This document shows positions 1 through 9,187 of a DNA stretch of 64,000 nt, one piece after another (position 1 is the stretch's first letter; each line of letters opens with the position of its first letter). The notes beneath the pieces were generated by a model, which worked only from the letters and a program-made list of their open reading frames with translations, had not been told where the DNA came from and did no database searches. The stretch is from an uncultured Holophagaceae bacterium (GTDB lineage Bacteria; Acidobacteriota; Holophagae; Holophagales; Holophagaceae), in the NCBI GenBank assembly GCA_903913215.1, contig CAIWKE010000028.1, positions 62,001 through 126,000 on the forward strand, written 5' to 3'. A program made the position numbers and the translations under genes.

Positions 1-608
<608 letters not shown>

Positions 609-795
609 TCAGGCTCAAATGTTTGTATTATAGATAATTATAAAAATAATAATTTCTGTATTTAAAAAACATGTATAAACAATATTAAAGCAATATCAGT
701 TTTTTGGTCACTTTACTAAGCACTTGTAATTAAATTTGTTATTATTTATTCATTAATTATTTAAAATAAACTAGTTATAACTATTTTATACATCG

Positions 796-820
796 AATTT
801 TGATGATTTTTGTCAAAATT
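796..820. promoter_or_regulatory. Perfect 8-bp inverted repeat, candidate operator
   Basis: AATTTTGA (796-803) and TCAAAATT (813-820) are perfect inverted copies separated by 9 bases. The site lies in the AT-rich region about 190 bases before the first gene of the respiratory operon. Symmetry and length suit a dimeric regulator. The half-sites resemble the TTGA core of Crp/Fnr-type sites, but the spacing does not match the classical FNR box, so the regulator is unknown. Confidence 0.4.
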
Positions 821-928
821 TGATCTCCGACAATTAATTTAAGTTAATTATCGACAGTATTTAAATAATGTGCCCCAGGTCACACTGTGTCTGCCGGTAA
901 ATCGAGATCGTTGAAAAGCGACAGACAG

Positions 929-942
929 ATCATCAAGATGAT
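929..942. promoter_or_regulatory. Short palindrome ATCATC-AA-GATGAT
   Basis: A 6-bp inverted repeat with a 2-base centre, about 70 bases upstream of the first operon gene. It may be an operator or part of a leader hairpin. The function is unknown and so short a palindrome can occur by chance. Confidence 0.25.
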
Positions 943-1012
943 GTTTTCAGCACCAGCCTTCAAACACGCCTCGGATTCCTCCGCCTGGGTTTAGACCCAA
1001 AGGACGCGCCCC

Positions 1013-1216
1013 ATGGAACTGACCTGGATCACGATCGCCGCCAGCTTGGCGATGGGTTCGGCGGCAGCCTTCTTCTTCATCTACGCGGTCAAGCGGAACT
1101 GGATGCAGGATCTCGAGGAGTCGAAGTACCAGGTGTTCTGGTCCGACGCGCAGGACATGAAACGGGTGAAACCCACTCAGGAGACGGCCGATGGCAGTCA
1201 ATCTAAAGCGAAGTAG
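1013..1216 (+). CDS. Small CcoS-like cbb3 oxidase assembly protein
   Basis: 67 residues: an N-terminal membrane helix (about 5-26, ending [10 protein letters not shown]) followed by a short acidic segment [13 protein letters not shown]. This is the layout of CcoS, a single-helix protein needed to load cofactors into cbb3 oxidase, whose soluble part has a similar D-L-E...D motif. It is the first gene of the bc-cbb3 operon. AAAGGA lies upstream of the ATG, and its 3' end overlaps the Rieske gene by 26 bases, indicating translational coupling. A second protein with the same kind of tail is encoded at 6758. The CcoS assignment rests on a weak pattern. Confidence 0.55.
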   Translation: MELTWITIAASLAMGSAAAFFFIYAVKRNWMQDLEESKYQVFWSDAQDMKRVKPTQETADGSQSKAK

Positions 1217-1682
1217 CGGGGAGGATTCCGACGGGGGCAAGACCTCCCGTCGACGGATGCTCGGTTGGCTGACCGGCGTGGGCCTCTTCGGTTCCGCAGG
1301 CCTCAGCGCCGTGTCCAACTTCGTCTTCATCAAGCCGCGGGCCACCTACGGTCAACCCCAGCGGTTCAGCGTGGGCAAGCCCGAGGACTTCCCGGAAGGC
1401 ACACGCTCGGTCCTGGGCGCCCGTGGCATCTGCATCGTGCGTGAGGGCACCAAGCTGGCGGCGATCTCCACCACCTGCACCCACCTGGGCTGCACCGTGG
1501 CTTCGGCCGAGACCGGCTTCGCCTGCCCCTGCCACGGCTCGCGCTTCGATCCCGATGGCAACGTCACCGGGGGGCCCGCACCGCGGCCGCTGCCCTGGTT
1601 CCAGGTCACCCTCGCCCCGAACGGCGAGATCGAAGTGGACAAGGACATTGAAATCACGCCTGGGAGCTACCTGACCCTATGA
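1191..1682 (+). CDS. Rieske iron-sulfur protein of a cytochrome bc complex
   Basis: 163 residues. A basic N-terminus with twin-arginine signal [11 protein letters not shown] precedes one membrane helix, so export is probably by Tat with the anchor retained. The soluble domain carries both 2Fe-2S boxes, CTHLGC and CPCHGSRFD, with the usual Cys/His ligand pairs and the linking disulfide cysteines. It takes electrons from quinol and passes them to the c-type heme protein. It lies between the CcoS-like gene and cytochrome b, and its stop codon overlaps the cytochrome b start (ATGA at 1679). Confidence 0.93.
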   Translation: MAVNLKRSSGEDSDGGKTSRRRMLGWLTGVGLFGSAGLSAVSNFVFIKPRATYGQPQRFSVGKPEDFPEGTRSVLGARGICIVREGTKLAAISTTCTHLGCTVASAETGFACPCHGSRFDPDGNVTGGPAPRPLPWFQVTLAPNGEIEVDKDIEITPGSYLTL

Positions 1683-2962
1683 GCCCTGTGACGCCCCCCA
1701 AACCCTCCCCCTTCGCCGCCCTGCTGGAACTCCCCGGCAACGTCTGGAAGTCCATCTTCCGGAACCCGCTCCCGTCCAATGACCTGGAGCGCTCGGCCAC
1801 CAGCTTCACGAACTTCTTCCTGCACATTCATCCCGTGAAGGTGCACAAGAACTCGCTGCGGCCCACCTACACCTTCGGCCTCGGTCTGGTCTCGTTCTTC
1901 CTGTTCGTGATCCTGATCGTGACGGGCATCCTGCTGATGTTCTACTACGTGCCTTCCACGACCCAGGCCTACGATCGGATGCTGGATCTGCGAGGTACCG
2001 TGGCCTTCGGCACCCTGCTGCGGAACATGCACCGCTGGTCCGCCCATGCCATGGTCGCCGTGGTCTTCCTGCACCTCTGCCGGGTCTTCCTCACGGGCTC
2101 CTACAAGAAGCCTCGGGAGTTCAACTGGGTGGTGGGCGTCGTCCTCTTCCTGCTGACGCTTTTCATGAGCTTCACGGGCTACCTGCTGCCCTGGGATCAG
2201 CTGGCCTTCTGGGCCATCACGGTGGGCACGGCCATCGCCGGCTACGCTCCCATCGTGGGCAAGGACATGCAGTTCCTGCTCATGGGTGGCACCAGTGTGG
2301 GCCAGGAGGCGCTCCTGCGCTTCTACGTGCTCCACGTGGCGGTCCTGCCCTCCGTGCTGATCCTAGCGATCGCCATACACTTCTGGCGCATCCGCAAGGA
2401 CGGCGGTCTTTCCCGTCCCGAGGACGCGGATCCCACCATCAACCTGGAAGCCATCCCCGCTGTGAAGGCCTCGGTACTGGAGCCCAAGAAGACCTACGGT
2501 CTCCAGGGTCTGGTTCGCGGGCCGCTCACCAAGGTGGGCCAGATCCCGGACAACACCGTGTTCTCCTGGCCCAACCTCTTCCTGGCAGAGCTGTTCACCT
2601 TCGTGGTGACCCTCTCGGCCATTCTCATCGTCTCGTTGCTCTTCAACGCACCGCTGGAGGAGCCGGTCAACGCCCTGCATCCGCCCAACCCTGCCAAGGC
2701 GCCATGGTACTTCCTGGGTCTCCAGGAAATGGTCAGCTACTCGGCCTTCTGGGGCGGCATCGGCGTGCCCACAATCTTCGTCCTGCTGCTGCTGGGAACC
2801 CCCTACCTCGACCGGGGCCCCAAGGGTGTGGGCAAGTGGTTCTCCCGGGACCGGCTGCTGGCGAACACGATCTTCATCACCTTCGTGGTGGCGAACATCA
2901 TCTTCGTGATCATCGGCACCTTCTTCCGCGGGGCCAACTGGTCCTTCGTGACCCCCTGGTGA
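1679..2962 (+). CDS. Cytochrome b of the bc complex
   Basis: 427 residues, the length of a full cytochrome b rather than a split b6/subunit IV pair. The four heme ligands are visible as paired histidines in helix B (HRWSAHAMV) and helix D (LHVAVLP...AIHFW). The C-terminal part carries [10 protein letters not shown] in place of the PEWY quinol-site motif of mitochondrial bc1, a variant common in bacterial bc complexes. About eight membrane helices. It oxidises quinol together with the Rieske protein. It overlaps the Rieske gene by 4 bases and is followed after 10 bases by the heptaheme cytochrome. Confidence 0.93.
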   Translation: MSPVTPPKPSPFAALLELPGNVWKSIFRNPLPSNDLERSATSFTNFFLHIHPVKVHKNSLRPTYTFGLGLVSFFLFVILIVTGILLMFYYVPSTTQAYDRMLDLRGTVAFGTLLRNMHRWSAHAMVAVVFLHLCRVFLTGSYKKPREFNWVVGVVLFLLTLFMSFTGYLLPWDQLAFWAITVGTAIAGYAPIVGKDMQFLLMGGTSVGQEALLRFYVLHVAVLPSVLILAIAIHFWRIRKDGGLSRPEDADPTINLEAIPAVKASVLEPKKTYGLQGLVRGPLTKVGQIPDNTVFSWPNLFLAELFTFVVTLSAILIVSLLFNAPLEEPVNALHPPNPAKAPWYFLGLQEMVSYSAFWGGIGVPTIFVLLLLGTPYLDRGPKGVGKWFSRDRLLANTIFITFVVANIIFVIIGTFFRGANWSFVTPW

Positions 2963-2972
2963 GGAGCGCGAC

Positions 2973-4787
2973 ATGAGACTGGCACTCGCCATTGGCACTT
3001 TCTTCATCCTCGTCATCCACGGGATCGTCTTCTACAACCAGTTTGGGCATCCGTGGGAGCGGAACCAGAACACCTACTTCGACCAGGCCAAGGTGCTGGC
3101 CAAGACCGACACAGAAAAGGCCGCGCTGGCTGCCCGTCGACCCCGCATCGAGCAGATCGTGGTGAGCAACTTCGGCGAGACCCGCGTGGATCGCTGCACC
3201 ACCTGCCACATCGCTGCCGACGATCCGCGCTTCTCCTCTCATGCTGAGCCCGTGAAGACTCACCCCTACTCCGCCACCCTGGGCGACTACCAGAAGGACG
3301 GCAAGTGGGAGCGTCGCCACAAGTTCGCTGAATTCGGCTGCACGGTCTGCCATGACGGTCAGGGCCGTGGCCTCGATGCCGAATACAGCCACGGCAGGGA
3401 CGAATACTGGCCGGATCCCCTGCTGGGCTTCACCACCCAGGAGAACTGGCGCAAGGACTTCGCCCCCAAGCTCAAGGGCAAGGAATACATGGAGGCCAAC
3501 TGCGCCCAGTGCCACACCGACACAGCCTTCGCTGGTACGGCGCTGGTGACCCGCGGACGTGTGCTCTTCTTCGCCACCAACTGCTATGGCTGCCACCGCA
3601 TTGAAGGCCTTTCGGACGGCACCATCGGTCCCGACCTCTCGGACGTGGGCCGCAAGTGGAAGCTGGACTACCTCTGGGGCCGTATTGCCGATCCCAAGTC
3701 CATCCTGGCCACCTCGATCATGCCGAAGTTCAACCTCAAGGATGAGGACATCAAGGCCCTAGTGGTCTTCCTCAAGAGCCGGAAGGGCCGAAATTTCGCC
3801 GAGACTGAGATCCAGCGCTTCAAGGTAAAGCTCACGGGCGGCGCCGAGTTGGTCCAGGCCACCATCAAGCCGGTGCAGATCAACCCCAAGGAGATGGTCA
3901 AGCAGGGCGAGAAGCTGGTCCTCGACCGGGCCTGCACCGCCTGCCACAAACTCGGCGAGCGGGACGGCGGCATCGCCCCGGACCTCAGCCAGGAAGGCCT
4001 CATCAAGGACTCGGAGTGGATCTACGACCACTTCAAGAACCCCAAGTCCACCATGCCCGACTCGATCATGCCCGCCTTCCGTTTCACGGACGACGAGTTC
4101 AAGGCCATGACCGCCTACCTGGTCACCCTCAAGGGCGTCACCGCACCCCCGGCGGGCGAAGCCATCTACAAGAATTACTGCCTGCGCTGCCATGGCGAGA
4201 AGGGCGACGGTCACGGTCCCATCGCTGAGCACCTGGATCCCTACCCCCGGGACCTCACCAAGGCCGGCTTCATGAACTCCAAGCCCGAGGCGCGGCTCGT
4301 CAACTCCGTCCGCAACGGCGTGGCCGGCACCTCGATGCCCGCCTGGGGCAAGCTCCTGAATGAGGAGCAGGCCAAGGCCGTGCTGAGCTACGTGCAGAGC
4401 TCCTTCACCAAGGAGCCTCGGCGCGAGGTCAAGCCCCACGCCATTCCCGAAAAGAACCCGGTCGCCACCAGCAAGGAATCCGCGGACCGAGGCGAGGCCC
4501 TTTTCGTGAACCGCTGCGCCGGCTGTCACGGCAAGAAGGGCGATGGCAAGGGGCCCAATTCCCTGGACATCCTGCCCAAGCCTCGGAACCTCCGGAACAG
4601 CTTCTTTGTGAACAGCGTGGACGACAAGCGCCTCTTCGATTCCATCGAATACGGCGTCCAGGGCACGGCCATGCCTTCCTGGATCGACTACGGGCTGACC
4701 CACAACGATGTGGGCGACCTCGTGAACTTCATTCGCAGCATCAACCAGAAACCGAAGGGGGGCCAGCATGCAGCCGCAATTCAGTAA
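2973..4787 (+). CDS. Heptaheme membrane-anchored cytochrome c
   Basis: 604 residues with one N-terminal helix (about 2-20) and seven CXXCH heme sites at about residues 75, 123, 177, 204, 321, 403 and 515. The last two ([13 protein letters not shown] and [13 protein letters not shown]) lie in two similar mono-heme cytochrome c modules like the C-terminal half of CcoP. The middle part resembles cytochrome c1-type or NorC-like modules. No separate cytochrome c1 or CcoP gene exists in the operon, so I infer that this protein accepts electrons from the Rieske protein and delivers them to the CcoN/CcoO oxidase. Its 3' end overlaps ccoN by 20 bases. Confidence 0.88.
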   Translation: MRLALAIGTFFILVIHGIVFYNQFGHPWERNQNTYFDQAKVLAKTDTEKAALAARRPRIEQIVVSNFGETRVDRCTTCHIAADDPRFSSHAEPVKTHPYSATLGDYQKDGKWERRHKFAEFGCTVCHDGQGRGLDAEYSHGRDEYWPDPLLGFTTQENWRKDFAPKLKGKEYMEANCAQCHTDTAFAGTALVTRGRVLFFATNCYGCHRIEGLSDGTIGPDLSDVGRKWKLDYLWGRIADPKSILATSIMPKFNLKDEDIKALVVFLKSRKGRNFAETEIQRFKVKLTGGAELVQATIKPVQINPKEMVKQGEKLVLDRACTACHKLGERDGGIAPDLSQEGLIKDSEWIYDHFKNPKSTMPDSIMPAFRFTDDEFKAMTAYLVTLKGVTAPPAGEAIYKNYCLRCHGEKGDGHGPIAEHLDPYPRDLTKAGFMNSKPEARLVNSVRNGVAGTSMPAWGKLLNEEQAKAVLSYVQSSFTKEPRREVKPHAIPEKNPVATSKESADRGEALFVNRCAGCHGKKGDGKGPNSLDILPKPRNLRNSFFVNSVDDKRLFDSIEYGVQGTAMPSWIDYGLTHNDVGDLVNFIRSINQKPKGGQHAAAIQ

Positions 4788-6162
4788 GGCCGAGGTGACC
4801 AAGGTGCCAGAAGGTGCCCTGGTTCACGAGGACGCCACGGCCAAGTGGTTCCTCATCAGTTCGGTGGCCTATTTCTTCATCGTTGGCATCATCGCCCTGA
4901 TCATCGCCGCGAAGTTCGTGTGGCCCGACCTCATGGGCTCCATGTCGTGGCTCACCTATGGCCGCCTGCGCCCCCTGCACGTGAATGGCATGCTCTTCGG
5001 CTGGCTCTTGGCTGCGGACATGGGCCTGGCCTACTACGTGATTCCCCGCCTCTGCGGTGTGCCGCTGTGGAGCGAGAAGCTGGGGCTCGCCACAGCAGCC
5101 CTCTGGAACGTCATCATCCTGGGCGCCGTCGTCACGCTCATGGCCGGCCTGAACCAGGGCTGGGAGTACGCCGAGCTGCCCTGGTACCTCGACATCCTCG
5201 TGGTGGTCGCCTGGATCATGTTCGGCATCAATGTCTTCATGACCGTGGCCAGCCGCAAGCACCAGGCCATGTACGTGACCATCTGGTACACCATGGGCTG
5301 CATCCTCTGGACGGCCTTCGTCTACCTCACGGGCAACTTCGCCACCCTCTTCGCCACGGGCACCAACCAGGCCAACCTGAACTGGATGTACGTGCATAAC
5401 GCCGTGGGCCTGATCTTCACGCCTATCGGCCTCGGCATCGCCTACTACTTCATCCCCCGGGCCTCGAACACCCCCCTGCACAGCCACAAGCTGTCCATGA
5501 TCGGGTTCTGGTCCCTGGCCTTTGTCTACGTCTGGACCGGCGCCCACCACATGCTCCACGGGCCCATCTCCCAGTGGCTGCAGACCATCGCCATCGCCTT
5601 CTCGCTCATGCTGCTCATCCCCGTGTGGGCTGTGGTCTACAACCTCTTCGCCACCATGAAGGGCCAGTGGCACCAGCTCCGCGAGAGCGTGCCCCTCAAG
5701 TTCCTCATGTCCGGCGTGGTCTTCTACCTGCTCACCTGCTTCCAGGGCCCCATGCACAGCCTGCGCACGGTGAACGCCATCGTCTCCAAGACCGACTGGA
5801 TCCCCGGCCACGCCCACATGGCCGTGCTGGGCTGCTTCAGCTTCTTCGCCATCGCCGGAACCTACTTCGCCATGCCCAAGATCATGGGCAAGGCGCTGCA
5901 CTCCCAGTCGCTCGCCAACTGGAGCTACTGGATGCTGATGATCGGCGGCCTGGGCTTCTTCACCACCCTCTGGCTGGGCGGCTTCTGGCAGGGCTGGCAG
6001 TGGAACAATGTCAGCATCCCCTTCATCGACACGGTCATCGCCCTGAAGCCCATTTGGATCGTCCGCTTCTTGTCGGGAATCATGATGTTCACGGGCATCG
6101 TGTTCTTCGCCTACAACATTCTGGCGACCGCCCTGGGCACCCACGAGGAGGCGGCCGTTTAG
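4768..6162 (+). CDS. ccoN: cbb3-type cytochrome c oxidase subunit I
   Basis: 464 residues and about 12 membrane helices, the expected size. Metal-ligand regions typical of CcoN are present: [12 protein letters not shown] (low-spin heme), GAHHMLHGP (CuB pair) and [11 protein letters not shown] near the C-terminal heme ligands. It reduces O2 to water at a heme b3-CuB centre and pumps protons; enzymes of this class have high oxygen affinity and serve in microoxic respiration. It overlaps the heptaheme gene and is followed by ccoO after about 20 bases containing GGAG. Confidence 0.95.
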   Translation: MQPQFSKAEVTKVPEGALVHEDATAKWFLISSVAYFFIVGIIALIIAAKFVWPDLMGSMSWLTYGRLRPLHVNGMLFGWLLAADMGLAYYVIPRLCGVPLWSEKLGLATAALWNVIILGAVVTLMAGLNQGWEYAELPWYLDILVVVAWIMFGINVFMTVASRKHQAMYVTIWYTMGCILWTAFVYLTGNFATLFATGTNQANLNWMYVHNAVGLIFTPIGLGIAYYFIPRASNTPLHSHKLSMIGFWSLAFVYVWTGAHHMLHGPISQWLQTIAIAFSLMLLIPVWAVVYNLFATMKGQWHQLRESVPLKFLMSGVVFYLLTCFQGPMHSLRTVNAIVSKTDWIPGHAHMAVLGCFSFFAIAGTYFAMPKIMGKALHSQSLANWSYWMLMIGGLGFFTTLWLGGFWQGWQWNNVSIPFIDTVIALKPIWIVRFLSGIMMFTGIVFFAYNILATALGTHEEAAV

Positions 6163-6183
6163 GCCGCAGAAAGGAGAGCGACC

Positions 6184-6753
6184 ATGTTCAAAAAAGCTGA
6201 CAACAACGCCCTTTGGGCCATCGGAATCTCACTCGTCCTGTTCTTCATCGGGGGCCTGCTCACGACGGTGGCGCCGCCTCTCATCGACAAGTCCTGGTCG
6301 AAGCCCTTCGAGAACCATGACCCCGCCCAGGGCGTCACAGGCAAGCTCGTCAAACTAAACGAGCAGCAGCTCAAAGGCCGCGCCATCTACGTCCGGGAAG
6401 GCTGCTGGTACTGCCACACCCAGCAGATCCGCACCCTCCTGGCCGACACCAAGCGCTACGGCTGGAAGGGCGTCGACGCGCCGATCTCCACCCCGGACGA
6501 GTTCGTCTATGACGATCCCCACATGTTCGGCACCAAGCGTACGGGCCCTGACCTCGCCCGCATCGGCGGCAAGTACGACACCCAGTGGCACCGTACCCAC
6601 TTCCGGAACCCCCGCGATCTTGTGAAGGGCTCCATCATGCCGCCCTACACCTGGATCGTGAACAACCCCGAGGAGTTCAACGCCCTGGTGGCCTACCTCC
6701 AGACCCTCGGTCGCGCCAAAGACTGGCGTCCAGCCAACGACTACGAGAAGTAG
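6184..6753 (+). CDS. ccoO: cbb3-type cytochrome c oxidase subunit II (mono-heme)
   Basis: 189 residues. One N-terminal helix (about 12-33) is followed by a periplasmic domain with a single heme c site CWYCHTQQIR near residue 74 and a distal methionine region (GSIMPPYTW), the standard CcoO pattern. It transfers electrons to CcoN. AAAGGAG precedes the ATG. The next small gene follows 4 bases after the stop. Confidence 0.94.
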   Translation: MFKKADNNALWAIGISLVLFFIGGLLTTVAPPLIDKSWSKPFENHDPAQGVTGKLVKLNEQQLKGRAIYVREGCWYCHTQQIRTLLADTKRYGWKGVDAPISTPDEFVYDDPHMFGTKRTGPDLARIGGKYDTQWHRTHFRNPRDLVKGSIMPPYTWIVNNPEEFNALVAYLQTLGRAKDWRPANDYEK

Positions 6754-6757
6754 TTCC

Positions 6758-6940
6758 ATGCCGGCCACCGACTACACCTACCCCAGCGTCTACTTCGCCT
6801 ACCTCTTCTTCTTCCTCTGCTTCGCCTTGGCGGTGTACTTCTGCTTCAGGTCGCGCCGGGACGGTTACTGGGGCGACGAGGGCGAGGACGCGAAGTTCCA
6901 GGTTTTCCAAGATGACGACCCCAAGAGGAGGACCCCATGA
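6758..6940 (+). CDS. Small membrane protein, CcoQ/CcoS-like
   Basis: 60 residues: one helix (about 9-29, FAYLFFFLCFALAVYF) and then a charged tail containing AKFQVFQDDDPKRR. Position right after ccoO is typical of CcoQ, a small stabilising subunit, but the tail (KFQVFQDD) also resembles that of the 67-residue protein opening the operon (KYQVFWSD) and the CcoS motif. I cannot decide between the two. It overlaps the next gene by 4 bases. Confidence 0.6.
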   Translation: MPATDYTYPSVYFAYLFFFLCFALAVYFCFRSRRDGYWGDEGEDAKFQVFQDDDPKRRTP

Positions 6941-7248
6941 GCGACCCGATCAAGAACGGTAAGGAGGAACTCAAGGACTTTGCCGGCGGCTGGATCCAGG
7001 AGCGCAAGGGCACTGATGCCCCCGGCTTCCTGAAATTCGTGACTCCCATCATCAGCCTTGGGGGCGCCAGCTACCTGGTGTTCCAGATGTACGGCGATGT
7101 GCACCACGCCACCCGGGGACCCTTCGTTGAGCAGTTCAACAAGGTCTCCCAGACCAGCCCCGTCTTCATGTATGTCGTAGCAGGGATGGTTTTCATCTAT
7201 GCCGTGATCGTTTCTGTATTCGCCTTCCAGAAACCCCATAAGGATTGA
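6937..7248 (+). CDS. Two-helix membrane protein of the cbb3 operon
   Basis: 103 residues with a soluble N-terminus and two predicted helices (about 28-50 and 72-94, the second VVAGMVFIYAVIVSVFAF). No heme motif. CcoP subunits begin with a helical domain before two heme modules, and this protein occupies the CcoP place in gene order. It may be a heme-less equivalent of that anchor, with the hemes supplied by the heptaheme protein; this is inference only. The ATG overlaps the previous stop (ATGA). Not recognised as a named family. Confidence 0.6.
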   Translation: MSDPIKNGKEELKDFAGGWIQERKGTDAPGFLKFVTPIISLGGASYLVFQMYGDVHHATRGPFVEQFNKVSQTSPVFMYVVAGMVFIYAVIVSVFAFQKPHKD

Positions 7249-7252
7249 CGCT

Positions 7253-9187
7253 GTGGATACCGCCACTTGGCAGTTCAGGGTTCCCGACGACTCACAGTAC
7301 TGGGTCGAGATGGTCAAGTGCCAGCACGCCTGTCCGGTGCATACGGATGCCTGCGGGTACGTGACGGCCATCGCCGAAGGGCGATACGAGGAAGCCTATC
7401 GCATTGCACGCTCCACCAATCCGTTCGCCTCCATCTGCGGACGGGTCTGCGGGGCACCCTGCGAGGCCAACTGCCGACGTGGTTCCCTGGATGAACCCGT
7501 GGCGATCCGCGCCCTCAAGCGCTTCGTCACGGACAAGTTCGGCCCGGAGACCGGCGACTACGCCGCCTACCGTGCCGGAAGCAACCAGCGCATGCTTCCT
7601 CCCAACCACGGCGACTACGAGCGTGTGGCTGTGGTGGGCGGGGGCGTGAGCGGAATGACTGTGGCCCATGACCTGGTCCAGATGGGCTACAAGGTCACGG
7701 TCTTCGAAGCCAACGCCGAGCCCGGTGGCATGCTCATCGCCGGCGTCCCCGTGTTCCGCCTCCCGCGGGACCTGGTGCGTCACGAGATCAACGCCATCCT
7801 CTCCATGGGCGTCGAGCTCAAGTGCAACATGAAGCTGGGCCGCGACTTCAGCATTGCGGAACTGCGGGCCCAGGGCTACAAGGGCATCTTCCTGGGCGTG
7901 GGCCTGCCCAATGGGCGCAAGCTCTCTCTGCCCGGCGGCGAGACCGAGGGCGTCTTCGACGGCATGGAATTCCTCAAGGCCTTCAACGAAGGCAAACCCC
8001 TGCCCATGGGCCGCCGCGTGGTAGTGGTGGGCGGCGGCAACGTGGCCTACGACGTGGCGCGCTCCGCCCTGCGTCCCTTCGAGGCCCTGAATCAGGACGA
8101 CGCCCTGCTGGAAATGGGACATAGTGAAAAGGTCGCCTACGACGTGGCTCGCTCCGCCCTGCGCATGAGCGGCGACAAGGAGATCCACGTGGTCTGCCTC
8201 GAGTCCCGGGACGAAATGCCCGCGGACGATGTGGAAGTGGAAGAGGGCGCCGAAGAAGGCATCCACCTGCACAACCGCGTGGGCCCCAAGGAGATCATCG
8301 TCGAGAACGGGAAGCTCAAGGGCCTGCGGGTCGTCAAGTGCCTCTCCGTCTTCAACGAGGAGCGCCGCTTCGACCCCAAGTTCGACGAGAATGACCTCAC
8401 AGACATCCACGCCGACACGGTCATCTTCGCCATCGGTCAGACCTCGGATCTGACCTTCCTAAAGCCCGAGGATGGCGTCGAGGTCAACCGCGGCCTCATC
8501 AAGGTCGATCCTGTCACCTACCAGACCACGGCGCCGGATGTCTTCGCCTGCGGCGATGTGGCCCACGGCGCCCGCCTCTTCATCGACGCCATCGCCTCGG
8601 CGCACACGGCCGCGCGTTCCATGCATGACTTCCTGCGCGGCACCCGTACCGATGTGGTAGTCCGCAAGCGCTGGCTGCCCGCAGCCTACACCATGGCCGA
8701 AGGCTGGCACCGGGCCCCCCGCGAGAACGCCCCCGTGCTCGAGAGCGAGATCCGCGCCACCTCCGTGGAGAACGTGGAGCTTAGCTTCCCCGAGGCCACG
8801 GCCCGGCAACAGGGCTCCCGCTGCCTCCGTTGCAACATCAACACCGTCTTCGAGACGGAGCACTGCATCGCCTGCAATGGCTGCGTGGATGTGTGCCCCG
8901 AGGACCTCATCAAGTTGGTGGGCATCAGCACCCTCTCGGACTACGACGCCCACGAGCGCCTGGTCCAGGCGGGGGCGGAGTTCAGCCTGGCCGAGTACCA
9001 GGCCATGGACCACCAGGAGAAGGACGAACTGGGCGGCATCATGCTGAAGGACGAGAGCACCTGCATCCGCTGCGCCATGTGCGCCTCGCGCTGCCCCACT
9101 CACGCCATTCTCATGAAGCGTTTCGAACACTACACGGAATGCGTATCGATTCCGTCGCCGAACCCGAAGATTCTGTATAATAACTGA
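7253..9187 (+). CDS. GltD-like FAD/NAD(P) oxidoreductase with ferredoxin domains
   Basis: 644 residues, GTG start. The N-terminus carries a cysteine cluster (CQHACPVHTDACGY, then CGRVCGAPCEANC) like the iron-sulfur domain of glutamate synthase small subunit. Next are an FAD-binding GGGVSGMTVAHDL motif and an NAD(P)-binding VVVGGGNVAYDVARSALR motif. The C-terminus has two ferredoxin-type 4Fe-4S clusters (CIACNGCVDVCPEDL, CIRCAMCASRCPTH). It probably moves electrons between NAD(P)H and a ferredoxin-like or membrane partner; the substrate is unknown. VAYDVARSALR occurs twice, 30 residues apart (see findings). It sits inside the cbb3 operon, 4 bases after the preceding gene and directly abutting ccoG. 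Confidence 0.85.
   Translation: MDTATWQFRVPDDSQYWVEMVKCQHACPVHTDACGYVTAIAEGRYEEAYRIARSTNPFASICGRVCGAPCEANCRRGSLDEPVAIRALKRFVTDKFGPETGDYAAYRAGSNQRMLPPNHGDYERVAVVGGGVSGMTVAHDLVQMGYKVTVFEANAEPGGMLIAGVPVFRLPRDLVRHEINAILSMGVELKCNMKLGRDFSIAELRAQGYKGIFLGVGLPNGRKLSLPGGETEGVFDGMEFLKAFNEGKPLPMGRRVVVVGGGNVAYDVARSALRPFEALNQDDALLEMGHSEKVAYDVARSALRMSGDKEIHVVCLESRDEMPADDVEVEEGAEEGIHLHNRVGPKEIIVENGKLKGLRVVKCLSVFNEERRFDPKFDENDLTDIHADTVIFAIGQTSDLTFLKPEDGVEVNRGLIKVDPVTYQTTAPDVFACGDVAHGARLFIDAIASAHTAARSMHDFLRGTRTDVVVRKRWLPAAYTMAEGWHRAPRENAPVLESEIRATSVENVELSFPEATARQQGSRCLRCNINTVFETEHCIACNGCVDVCPEDLIKLVGISTLSDYDAHERLVQAGAEFSLAEYQAMDHQEKDELGGIMLKDESTCIRCAMCASRCPTHAILMKRFEHYTECVSIPSPNPKILYNN

Noticed and set aside
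796-830. FNR box upstream of the cbb3 operon
   Set aside because: TTGAT and TCAA elements are present but the spacing is 7 instead of 4 and the second half is GTCAA. Listed only as an unassigned palindrome.
4741-6144. Long 467-residue minus-strand frame opposite ccoN
   Set aside because: Composition is Gly/His/Glu/Asp-rich and unlike any protein; it is an antisense shadow of the conserved ccoN gene.
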